From the NCBI RefSeq assembly GCF_033568475.1, contig NW_027331831.1, forward strand, positions 1,674,001 through 1,738,000: 64,000 nt of DNA, in the 5' to 3' direction. Positions 13,293 to 24,586 of this stretch are shown in pieces. Under the pieces are notes generated by a model. The model was not told where the DNA came from and searched no databases. It saw nothing but the letters and a program-made list of their open reading frames with translations. The first letter of the stretch is position 1; every line of letters starts with the position of its first letter. A program made the position numbers and the translations under genes. This DNA comes from Henckelia pumila. Lineage: Eukaryota; Streptophyta; Magnoliopsida; Lamiales; Gesneriaceae.

Positions 13293-13754
13293 GATCAGTT
13301 CTGATGTTTCGAAACTACTGTCTCCATGTGTGGAACAAGGAGTTGTGAGCGACGATGAGATACGTTCTGGTGTTTCAGAACGATTATCTCGATGTATGGG
13401 ACTAGGACTTCTCCACGTGTGGAACAAGGAGTTGTGAGCGACGATGAGATACGTTCTGTTGTTTCAAAACGATTCTCTCGATGTGTGGGACTAGGACTTC
13501 TGAGAGGCGTCGACCCGCAAAATGGTATGTTATACATCATTACTCCAGTTCCACATGATACAAGTCACGGCCCAGTCTCCTGGGGAACTGGAGTAATGAT
13601 GTATAACATACCATTCTGTGGGTCGACGCCTCTCAGAAGTACTAGTCCCACACATCGAGATAATCATTCCGAAACACCAGAACGTATCTCATCGTCGCTC
13701 ACTGCTCCTTGTCCCACACATGGAGACAATAGTTCCGAAACATCAGAACTGATC
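13293..13754. repeat. Fold-back (inverted repeat) built from NOL9 exon 7
   Basis: The left arm is 13293-13552 and the right arm 13584-13754, with a 31-nt loop between. Once an internal 89-bp tandem duplication in the left arm (13322-13410 and 13411-13499) is discounted, both arms are 171 nt. They pair with about 11 mismatches and no other gaps, counted by eye. The arms carry NOL9 exon 7 sequence: the left arm, read on +, encodes SRCVGLGLLRGVDPQNGMLY, matching RCVGLGLVRSVDPEKGMLYI of the intact gene. The right arm sits in the exon-7 position and orientation of pseudogene copy 2, so the left arm is the inverted copy. A direct repeat (AAGTCACGGCCCAGTC at 13562, AAGTCACAGCCTAGTC at 13771) brackets the right arm. 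A transcript from either strand would form a long hairpin. Confidence 0.9.
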
Positions 13755-16700
13755 ACCAGACCAACGATTTAAGTCACAGCCTAGTCAATTTCAATAATGG
13801 GAATGGGAAGCTGGCAAGAAGACAAATATCCTCCTTGGTAAGCATGTTAGCGATCGTAAATAAGAAAGTCTAAAGGGAAGAAAAACATTCAAAATCGTTT
13901 TCTAACAGAAAAATAAATAAATCGTTTTGCATAATTCGGTTGACACACACAACCATACCTCCCAATAAAAAGGTCTGATCTTGCAACGAGAAGATAGAAG
14001 CTCATAAGGAGGGTGTCCAATGAGTTTTAGACCAAATTCTTTGTCAGTGAGTTTCCTATCGCACGGAAAGCATTGTTCAATGTATTCTTGTATGCGTGAA
14101 TTTTGGAGATGATAAGCATGTTGTGGCCTAGAAAGGCTGTTGTGGCTTGGAGAGGCAAGAGGTAACTAGAAACTTTTGGAGATATGGAGATTGATTGATT
14201 CAGTTCATGTTGGCAGTCATACTGAAAGGTGTACATAGTAATATTCAAGGGAGGGATACATGTTACCCATGGAAAAGACAAGCGAACATCAAGGCAATGA
14301 GACGAATCGGGTAAAATAACATATTATCAAACCTCTGGGTACAACCACACTCGCCTAGAACTCTCAACTATAACGGTACATCCGGTTCTAGAATATCTCC
14401 TAGAACCCCCCGCTATAACGGTACATCCGACTCTAGACTAAATATAGGTATATCAAAAGAATAGGCTCAACATGTATGCGCACATGACATATGAATATGG
14501 AAAGCAGTAAACCATACATCATGCCACATAATAATGTCATAGAAATGCAACATATAAACATGTACTCGCTGGCAATCTCATTCAATGTGTACGTACCTCT
14601 AAGCTAGTTCGAGTTTAGTAGGACCTAGGTTCCAAGCCTATAATCAAAAGTTCACCGTATCACTACACAAGTTCTATAAGCCTTAACTAAACTAATAGAT
14701 ACTCCTAAAACTTAATAAGATTCCCGGACCATACTTTCGTCTGTAGTAAGCCCTTTCGATTCGCTCGTTCTGGAGGACTATAACAACACATTTGTTATTC
14801 CAGAACATATCTATTAACGGATAAGGCCCTCAAGTGTATAACTCACACTATATATAACTGAAGAAGGAAACTCGAAATTCGATGGTCAAGGTTCGGCCAT
14901 GTTCGGAGCCTCCGTTTCGGGATCAGAGCGTTCGAACTCTGAATGCATGACACGTGAAGATCGGAGCATCCGAACTCGAGATCGGACCATCCGATCTGCT
15001 GACTCTTGGACACATGTCAAAACTCGTGGCTTAGTCATCGTGCATTGTTGGCTGAGGGAGTTCGATCGGACCGTCTGATGATCAGGGTTCGAAGCCTCCG
15101 ATCCTGCCTTCCTTACGAAGTAAAATACTATACTTTGTTGCCTCCGAAGTGATGGGTTCGGAGCCTTCGAGCTGGCCCATGCACAAAAGTCCAACTTTTG
15201 CTTCTGAAGTCCAGTGAAGCCCTCGAGTTGGTTAAATACTCACCGTTAATCATGTTTATCATATTATTATCTTAAAATGGGTTCTGGGTTACTACAGATA
15301 TATTGTATCATGCGCATCAGCAATTCAATATGACGATCTGCACATAAAACAAAACAGATATCATGTCTTGAACCCTCGGCACAAAGCACCACAAGACATT
15401 GAATTTACCCAAAGTATAGCAATAACAAAAAATACAATGATTGGTTATGAACCCTAGTCGCAGGATACTGTATTTATCACGAGCAAGAAACGAGCGTCCT
15501 TCATATAGTGCTCAAACATGCAAAACACTTGTTTTTCGAAACACTTGTTACGAACATAAATATTATTATGGATTTTACTATAGCGGGCCTAGAGCCCTAG
15601 ACCAATGCAATTTATGTGATGTAAGCCCACAATCCCTTGGAAGGATCTAGATATGGGAAAGGGTATAAAACGTGGGTAATTAAGAATCATTCGGTTATTT
15701 TGTTGTGAAGGAAAATACTAGCTTAGTCTAGCTAGGGGAGAGGAGTAAATGTAACAATTTGACTGGGAGAACATAAGTAAACAACTAAGAAGATTTTCTA
15801 TACTTGTAGAATCCAATCCCCAGCCAGAGATAACATTTGAAACCTCTGTCGAGTTACACACAAACATACAAAATTGACGAGACAGTGAATTATACGAACT
15901 CGGGGACAAATTTGAATAGGACCAAATAAGACTCTAATGCACGTAGCTAGGTTCGCAGTTTTTAAGGCTACTTCCGAGCTTCATGGTAAGAGCAGTGGGG
16001 TATTGAGAGTAAAAAATTGAAATACTCACTCTAACACTTGATATACTTTGTTTGGACTCCTAAATTTAATTGCATAAGAAAGAAGGCAGGAACAACCAGA
16101 GGATTTTTTCTCAAGACTTCTATAGAACCAAAGGAAAATCAAATGAAAGAAACGTTCCAACAGAAACATGTACCATATTTGTTCACTAAACAACACCAAC
16201 AAAAAATAATCAAAGTGAATCAGAGAAATCATACCATTCAGGAGTTTTAAAGGATTGAGATGTCAGATCTAAATGACAAAAAGAAGAGAATATATAACCG
16301 ATCAGCATACTAACCACACAACGAACAAAACAAAAAATAACACACATCCAGATATTGTACCTTGAATAATTCCGTCAATCACAATAGGCAATGAGAGATA
16401 AGGAGGCGTAAATACTGCCCGATCAACATCAGTATCAAGATAACACACTTTGATATCAAAGTATTGTTTTGGGAGAGATTATAAGAAGCATTTGTGACTG
16501 CAAACAAGAGAGCATCCACATTTTTTAGAAAATTTTAAAAATAAAAAAATAGCATTCTACTGTGTTGTTTATGCACGGTTTAAAGCCATTCTACTATGCT
16601 TTACACATGAAATTGGGAGACGTAAAAAAAAATAGCAACAATAAACAAGTGAAAAACGTACCTCCGGAGTAAAGCATTGATAAGATGGAGCGAGAAAACG

Positions 16701-16804
16701 GTTTTGCCGTAATTTTGAGGACCCAAAACCAAGATAATCGGAGCGGTGGAAGAAACGATGGACTCAGTCGCATCGGACCAATCTCGCGTTACAAAAACCT
16801 CCAT
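13584..16804 (-). pseudogene. NOL9 tandem copy 2, degenerate and interrupted
   Basis: Collinear with intact NOL9. Exon 1 is 16804-16662 and reads MEVFVTRDWSDATESIVSST, then a P-loop GPQNYGKTVF. Exon 2 is about 16497-16361 and contains an in-frame stop soon after its expected acceptor, though YLDTDVDRAVFTPP is still readable. Exon 3 lies near 16269-16237. Exon 4 is cut short (about 15560-15450), because roughly 100 bp present in copy 3 are absent. Exon 5 survives only as a stub (about 15345-15297), ending where an LTR element begins. An exon 6 relic (about 14110-13958) still reads EYIEQCFPCDRKLTDKEFG and HPPYELLSS. Exon 7 is the right arm of the fold-back. No full frame remains, so it cannot make an NOL9 protein. 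Confidence 0.85.
14295..15296 (-). mobile_element. LTR-retrotransposon remnant, probably a Ty3/Gypsy (Tekay-like) LTR
   Basis: On the minus strand the segment begins TGTAGTAACCCAGAACCC at 15296, a typical start for plant Ty3/Gypsy LTRs. It is rich in short GTTCGGAGC/TCCGA-type repeats, as in the LTRs of that group. It abuts the exon 5 stub of NOL9 copy 2. The left limit is approximate and no matching target duplication was found, so the copy looks incomplete and old. The family assignment rests on terminal sequence only. Confidence 0.5.
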
Positions 16805-17209
16805 TGTTCTGCAGCGGTTTCTTATTTGGCGTCTCTACTTTCTTTGGAATCTTGTTTTTTTTGGAGGGTGAGAAAATTAATTTAGTAGTGAAATGGGTTT
16901 TGCTTGGGTGGAATGAAAGCCCAGATTCCATTTACAACAATTTCTCCGCATCTTTGTTTTTCCAGAGTTTTTTATTTTTATTTTTGTAAAAATCATAATT
17001 AGATCACACTGGATGAATTTCGGGTAAATTGTGATAAAATGCCCAAACTCAAGTTTGGGGACAATCCCCCGTGTCAGGGGAAATGAGTTTGCACTACCTT
17101 ACTCATTAGTTTGTTATTTTAAACTCCCTAAATACATTACACACTTAAATTATACTTTTAAAATATATTTTGACATTTAATACCAAACATAAAGAAATTG
17201 ACCTTTAGA
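16805..17209. other. 5' flank of NOL9 copy 2 and spacer to copy 3
   Basis: About 16805-16990 is homologous to 19250-19440 upstream of copy 3 (shared CTGCAGCGGTTTCTT and TTTGGCGTCTCTACT). This shows that the tandem unit included the 5' flank and probably the promoter. The remainder to 17209 holds no recognisable gene. Confidence 0.6.
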
Positions 17210-19249
17210 ATTTATATCTATAAGCAATAAAGCAGAATAATTGAATTTACAATCCCGAGACATTCCTCAATCCTGACCATACCAATAGGGGAATAAGGGA
17301 CCAAATATTTCATTTTAATTATATATATTGAATCCATTACAAATTCATCTCTCCCATATAAAAATAAAATCAATCATCGACTATGGCCTTTTCAAATAGA
17401 ATTGTATTATCAAAATGTAACACTGTTCTGATTCACAAATCAAGTGCTTAACATAAAGATCGGAAATATTAGTTCTTACGATATGTCCCAAAGATCATGC
17501 GTAGGAGCCTTTAACTCTATGAGACAAGCAGTATTACTATTATCCTCAGTCTCCTCATCACCTATCCAAAATATGCCTTCAGGTAAGTTCTTTCTCTCGA
17601 GTGAAACCCGGATATTCACAACATGGGTTGGAACCGTTGGGTAGATATATTGTATCATGCGCATCAGCAATTCAAGACGACGATCTGCACATAAAACAAA
17701 ACAGATAGCATGTCTTGAACCCTCGGCACAAAACACCATAAGACATTGAATTTACCCAAAGTATACCCGATAACAAAGAAAACAACAACGATTGGGTACA
17801 AACCATAGTCGCGGGATACTGTATTTATCACGAGCGGGAAACGAGCGTCCTTCATATAGTGCTCAAACAGGCAAAACACTTGTTTTCGAAACGTTGTTTC
17901 ATCCCCATCAGAGGTTTCGGTAGTATAGAAAAAGTACCTGAAACTGACATATTAAAAAAATACCATAGATTTGTGTTACGAACATAAACATTATTATGGA
18001 TTTTACTATAGCGGGCCTAGAGCCCTAGACCAATGCAGTTTATGTGATGCAAGCCCAATCCCTTGGAAGGATCTAGATATGGGAAATGGTATAAAACGTG
18101 GGTAATTAGGAATCATTTGGTTATTTTGTTGTGAAAGAAAATACTAGCTTAGGCTAGCTAGGGGATAAGAGTAAATGTTACAATTTGACTCGGAGAACAT
18201 TTATGTAAACAACTAAGAAGATTTGCTATACTTGTAGAATCCAATCCATAGTCAGAGATAACATTTGAAACCACTGTTGAGTTGGACACACAAACATACA
18301 AAATTGACGAGACAGTGAATTATACGAACTCGGGGACAAATTTGAATAGGACCAAATAAGACTTTAATGCACATAGCTAGGGTCGCAGTTTTTAAGGCTA
18401 CTTCCAAGCTTCATGGTAAGATCAGTGGGGTATTGAGATTTGAGAGTGAAAAATTGAAATACTCACTATAACACTTGATATACTTTGTTTGGACTCCTAA
18501 ATTTAATTGCATAAGAAAGAAGACAGGAACAACCAAAGGATTTTTTCCACAAGACTTCTATAGAACCAAAGGAAAATCAATTGAAAGAAACATTCCAACA
18601 AAAACGTGTACCATATTTGTTCACTAAACAACACCAACACAAAATAATCAAAGTGAATCAGAGAAATCATACCGTTTAGGAGTTTTAAAGGATTGAGATG
18701 TCAGATCTAAATGACAAAAAAGAAGAGAATATATAACCGACCAGCATACTAACCACACAACGAACAAAACGAAAAATAAACACCCATCAAGATATTGTAC
18801 CTGGAATAATTCCGTCAATCACAATAGGCGATGGGAGATAGGAAGGTGTAACTACTGCCTGATCAACATCAGTATCAAGATAACACACTTTGATATCAAA
18901 ATGTTGTTTTGAGAGATCTTCTAGGAAGCATTTGTGACTACAAACAAGAGAGCATCCACATCTTTTAGAAAATTTTAAAAATGAAAAATAGCATTCTACA
19001 TTTCTACTGTGTTGTTTATGCACGGTTTAAATCCATTCTACTGTGCTTTACACATGAAATTGGGAGACGTAAAAAAAATAGCAACAATAAATAGGTGTAA
19101 AACGTATCTCTGGAGTAAAGCATTGACGAGATGGAGCGAGAAAATGGTTTTGCCGTAGTTTTCAGGACCCAAACCAAGACAATCGGAGCGGTGGAAGAAA
19201 CGATGGAATCAGTTGCATCGGACCAATCTCGCGGTACAAGAACCTCCAT
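17210..19249 (-). pseudogene. NOL9 tandem copy 3, 3'-truncated
   Basis: Exons correspond to 19249-about 19107, 18937-18801, 18706-18673, 17937-17804 and 17684-17480; part of intron 5 follows, to about 17210. Exons 6-8 are missing, because the 5' flank of copy 2 starts there. Exon 1 has lost one T relative to copy 2 just before the P-loop and so shifts frame (VLVWVLKTTAKPFS instead of a GPxNYGKT loop). Its donor reads AT instead of GT. Exons 2-5 are still open and similar to NOL9: SHKCFLEDLSKQHFDIKVCY, LFEHYMKDARFPLVINTVSR and THVVNIRVSLERKNLPEG. Exon 2 carries about 15 extra residues relative to intact NOL9. Copies 2 and 3 are far closer to each other than to the intact gene. With no usable P-loop or C-terminus, it is not a working kinase. 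Confidence 0.85.
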
Positions 19250-19747
19250 TGTTCTGCAGCGGTTTCTTCTTTGGCGTCTCTACTCTCTTAGCTGAGAAAT
19301 GGAATCTTGTTTTTTCGGAGGGTGAGAATTGTAATTTAGGTGAAATGGGTTTTGCTTTGGCGGAAAGAAAGCTCGGATTCCATTTACAACAATTTCTCCA
19401 CATCTTTGTTTTTCCAGAGTTTTTTATTTTTCTTTTTGTAAAAATCACAATTTCTCCGCATCTTGGGTTTTGGATATTTTATCACAATTTACCGACGAAT
19501 TTCAGAGGTTTTTTTTTTCGTTTTGTGTTTGGACTTTCCATATTTGTATATAGCCATAGGTATTTAAGAAAAATTGTGAAGAAAATTACAACACGGTGCA
19601 TACTAACTCCACCGTAGGATTTGGAACATTAAAATTTGACGCATCAGATATTATTGAGTCTTGTGCTAATGGTTGAATTTCGAATAACTGAATCACGGAC
19701 CGTGTGAAATTATTATTATTATTGAACTAGACGAACCGTGAGCGCGC

Positions 19748-21121
19748 GCTATGTTTGGTACAGGGGATAATAATGTGATAAGATAATAATCCCATAATTA
19801 TCCAATGTTTGTCTCGTTTTTCGTTTTATTTGTTGGCACGTGATAATAGAAAAAAGCTCACAATGTTCGGCTCTGTTTGATTGAGTTATTATTAATCTAT
19901 GTATAACTTATCTTATTTAATCACATATTTTTCTCGGCATATTACTTATCCATCTATTAATTATTTATTTTACATCAATCAAATCATTAATTATTTATTT
20001 TATATCAATCAAATCATTGAAATTAAATTACTATCTTACCCCTTATAAATAATATTATTCATATTTTATTTATTGTTAAAACGAAAAAATGAGTCTGACA
20101 ATTTATCATTTTCTTATAAAATTCAATCAATCAAATCAAATAAACTATAATTTATCAATTAAATTAAATATTATATTAACTATCATTTTTTATTTATGTT
20201 TTATTACATTACATTACTTATCCATATACTATTTATCATATCACTCAAATCAAACGGAGCCGAATTCTATAATATAATTTACATGACAAATTAACCTCAA
20301 AACAGGTGTGATAAATTGTCTTAACTTTTGATTACAATATATATTTACTAGAATATCCCTGGGAAAAACTAAAGAGAAGAACTAATCATCTCTAACGTCG
20401 AAAGCAGGAAACCACTCTCATCGTTTTTGTTGCAGTAGTAAGTTCAAGAAAATAGATCTAAAAAAGAAATAGCAGAAGTGAAAGAAGATTGTGGTCAGAA
20501 GGAATATGCGTTTATGGTGCAACGTACTGAAGGTAAAAATATTGTAGACCAAAATTTTTTAAATTTTATTTGACGGATAGTATTCTAAAATTGAGAGATA
20601 AAAACCTTAGAAATCAAAAGGGGATGCTTGGTCGGTGGATGAATATATGGTGGGGGTTGCGAGAATGATGGAATGACATAATTGGAAATCTAAAGATGTA
20701 GTTCTGTGTATGGTTTCGGAAAGAAAGAGTGCAGGAGATGAAAGTTTTGCAGCAAATTTTTTAAAAAAATTAATAATGTATTTTGTAAACAACATTTAAT
20801 ATGTATTTTAAATAATTTGATTCGTTTTTAGAAGAAAATTGTTGGTATTTCGAATTTTTTTTAACAAAATATCGTCGGTACGTATATTAGATTTGAAGAA
20901 GTTTTTAAAAATATTATTATATTATTTAAGAATAAGAAATAGGAAAGAAAATTGGTAGAGAGGGTACTTTGGTCATTCCAAGAAAATATATAAAATTAAT
21001 CCATCATTTTAAAAACACACCAAACATTATATAATATATCACATTATATTATTTATCACCATCTTTCGATTTCTTATCAATCTTATTATTTATTTTATCA
21101 CATCCCACGAACCAAACGGTG
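19748..21121. mobile_element. Putative non-autonomous TIR transposon, about 1.4 kb
   Basis: The left end reads GTTTGGTACAGGGGATAATA. The right end, reverse-complemented, reads GTTTGGTTCGTGGGATGTGA, followed on both sides by GATAA/AATAATAAG-type blocks. No transposase frame was seen, and a second MITE (19867-20263) is inserted inside. No clear target duplication was found, so the superfamily is unassigned and the ends are provisional. Confidence 0.4.
19867..20263. repeat. MITE, copy B of the three-copy family, with clear TIRs
   Basis: The termini are inverted repeats: TTCGGCTCTGTTTGATTGAG at the left, and TTCGGCTCCGTTTGATTTGA as the reverse complement of the right. The interior is very AT-rich and aligns with copies A (12118-12425) and C (34104-34420). 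It has no coding capacity. Target duplications were not resolved. It sits inside a larger TIR element. Confidence 0.7.
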
Positions 21122-22428
21122 ATAGATTGTGAGCTTGATAAGTTATTCGGATATAATTTGGACAAAAAATTGTCATATATCTCGACCCTGATCAGGGTGT
21201 ATCAAATGCTTTACAATTGTCCATTTATATAAGGTTCATTGATTTTTTAGCGAGCGACACATCTATTATTAAATATTCATCCTTGAAAAGTAGTATGAAA
21301 TTTTTTGCTGGGATCATGTGAAGTAAATCTGCAAGATCGCTATATTTTTTAGAAGAATCTAATGAAGAATACTAGCCGATTTCGACATAATTCTTGGAGT
21401 TTCCAATAAACATACCGCTAAAAAATAGGCTTGCTGGTCGAAAATTTTGGAAGAATATTTGCACCATATTTCTCTTGACGACAAGGTTCAGCGCAAGAGG
21501 AGAAGACGCAGCTGATACTGCTTTGAATTTGAACGGCACTATAGCCCAAACTATTGATTTTTGTTTATATATTTGGATTGGTTTATGCTTTGATTCATTT
21601 AAAGTTATTGAAATATTGATCGATATTCATTATTGAAAAGCATCGACCGAACATAGTGAATAAATCCAAAAAGTTTAACACGCTGACGTTGTCCTATGAT
21701 GTTGGTAACATCAATCAAAGCTTAATATGTTTGAATTAAAACAGTTAAGCACATATAATTAAGAATAATTAAGCAGCGGACAGTAAAATAATAAATAATC
21801 AACACAAGGATTATCATGCACAAATACAAGTACTCGTGCGTTACCTCATTGCAAAAAACGATTACTAGAATAATGTAATATCGAATTACAAACTCAATAC
21901 CAGTAATTTAAAATTTCTAGATTAAATAAAATAAAATATATAGTAGTAATTAGATAATAATCCCTGTGACAAAATGACTTGAGTTCAATCTAACCGTTCT
22001 GGTTAGAATTCACAACCGAAAATGCCAGTAGATGTGGCGGTGCTAAGGTAAGGGTCCAAGATGCGCAAATGAAAAGTAATTCATGGAAATATTTAAAACC
22101 AAGGTCAGTCAAGTTTGAGAGAATAGAACAAAATCATTTTCTTACTATTCCATTCAACTAAGTAGATCAGAAGACCTTTTCATATTTTAGAAACCAAAAT
22201 ACGGTAGATTTCCATGAAATTTTAAGAGTAATCAACACATACGTCACCGAAAGAAATATAATACATGAAAATTGTCTCTAATATATCAAAACATATCATT
22301 TTGAAACCAATAATTGAAAAAATGTAATATAATAATAATAATCAAACTAATTTTAAGTTAACAAGGAACAAAAAACTCCAAAACAGAGAACTCCAATGCT
22401 AAAGAGAGACTTCAGATGAATATGATAA

Positions 22429-24554
22429 TCAAACTAATAACCTTACTACAGATGCAATAGCAAGAACATCCTCCTCTCCAACTTTTTTCCATACCCCATC
22501 AATCATCAGATGCCCTTTAACCCCTTCTAAACTAATATCGCCCCTATTGTGTGATTCGCAATCCGGCTTAGTCTCCTTTATCTTCTTAATCAAACTGTTA
22601 TCCAGTTCTTGGATGGAACTCTCGTCTTTTCTTTTGTTGCATTGCTTCAGTCCGCTACACTCTTTATTGTCTGATAATTTTACTACTATTGTGCTTTCAT
22701 GGGTGCAGAGAGGTATTGGAAGACGGCTCGAAAAACCTGTGGTACAAGGAAGCCTGCCTATGGGACACCAGTGCGCTAGGTCGACCTTCCATCCCGTCTT
22801 TATATCCTTGCCTTTGATTCGACACTGTTTGATCAACTCAAATTTCTCTTCAGCACGACGGAGAGAATCTTCTTGTTGAGCAAGAGGGATGACATCACCA
22901 GGGGGATTAGAATTTGACACAAAATCTAATGGTCTCAGTGAAGAAAGTTTCTTGAGTTTATGTAGTAAAGAGAGGTCTCCTATTAGATGCGCGATAAACA
23001 AGGCGGATCCCATTAATTGCTTGTTTTCAGGAGTGGATATCAAAAGACATCTACGGAGAAGTACAGCTAAAAGCACCTTACGTGTCTCCGGTAGAAAATC
23101 TTGGTATTCTGAAGATTCTTTGCGCCTAACAGTAGTTAGCATCTTCAAATGTGGAACAAGCCACTCAAACAAACACAAAAGTAACTCCAATCCATGAGAT
23201 TTGAGTGGATTCTCTAGAGGCTGATGCTCCCCTGATGAAGATTCACAATATTCATTAAATCGTGGTCGAAAATACAATATGGAGACTTCAAAGTAACTGT
23301 ACAAAAGCAGCGAGCGAGATTGCGTGCATAATAGAACTCTTAATGGTTAAATAAAGAGCCATAGATGAATTCCAACATATCATGCCGTATAGAAGTATGA
23401 AATAAGGTGGAAAAACAATTGATAGTTACCTGATTCATAATTCATAGCTTCTTGAGCTTCCATCTTTTCAAGAATTTTGTCGGCGAGCATTGCTAGTAAT
23501 TCTGGTTCTCTTTTAGATAATTTCAAGACAATAGATTTCCAGTCATCACATGCAGTTTGCTCAACTTTGGTACTGTGTTCGATTTTTGAATCGTCCGAGT
23601 GCTCTTTAAAATCGGAAGAATATAATGCACTGAGCAAGAATTCCAACAGCCCATGTGCCACTTGGAGAGAAAATGAAGAATATAAGCAGATAACTTTCTT
23701 TAATAACTTGGTAAGCCGGCTTTTAAAACCTGAAATGTTGGGGCATTACCCAGGCAAATGTAAGACAATGTAAAGCTTCACGGAAATACATATGTAGGGG
23801 AAATTACCATAAACTCGGCATAGAGATATAGTACATGTAACATATCCAGTATGTTAAACTTGGTCTTTCACATATTCAAAGAAAATTCTAACAATCAATA
23901 CAGTTAAAAAAATGATTGCATTCCAGCAGAAAGAAAGATGTATTTTCTGGTTGAAGTATAAAGTATACCATGTAAAACAAACACAATGTAGAATAACCAT
24001 TTTATTATTCACTAAAACATGGGCTCGATATGAATTTCATGTAAAACTCATATACAATAGGTAATCCAACAGCCTACACTACACCGAGTGTGTTTGTTTA
24101 ACACATCCAATCATGTAAATGTTCAACACAAACAGGTGTAAGAATATCTGAACTAAATTATCCATACCACCTCACTCATCCTAATATATTCAGATACTAT
24201 TAGCTATGGACGGCACGAGACTGGTTCATTACTTTGCATTGAATTTGACAATCATCCATTGTTTAAAGGGGAAAGAAGAACTAAACCTTTATCCCACTAG
24301 GTGGGGTTGGCTATATGGATCCTCCTACGTCATTGTGCTCTAACCCCTCCTATTTCATCATTTTTTTATATGAATTTTATCTTGCTTTATCGTTGCTAAC
24401 AAAGTTTTCTTTGGTCTCCCCCTTCCATGGTTAATTTGCATAATTATCATGGTCTCACATCGCCATACTTGAGCTTTTATTCGCCTCCTAAATGCATGTC
24501 CATACCATCTTAATCGCGTCTCTCGAAGTTTTTCCCCAATAAGCACAACCCGAA

Positions 24555-24586
<32 letters not shown>

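Larger units (their letters stand above)
19450..22428. other. Transposon-rich spacer between NOL9 copy 3 and LAS1
   Basis: No host gene was seen. It contains the nested MITEs described separately (about 19748-21121). The stretch 21130-22428 is AT-rich with no recognisable protein similarity. Its last part is presumably the LAS1 3' UTR and flank. Short open frames near 21394-21636 lack similarity or splice context. Confidence 0.5.

Noticed and set aside
13392-13772. 126-codon + strand open frame across the fold-back
   Set aside because: It reads through both arms and the loop. Half of it is the complement of NOL9 exon 7, so it is a by-product of the palindrome.
21660-22000. Possible LTR-like segment with a TGTTGG-like word
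   Set aside because: No matching end, target duplication or coding similarity was found.
23281-23304. Acceptor at about 23295 (TACAG) for the last LAS1 exon
   Set aside because: It would put the exon out of frame after exon 7. The acceptor leading to 23336 keeps phase and an open reading frame.
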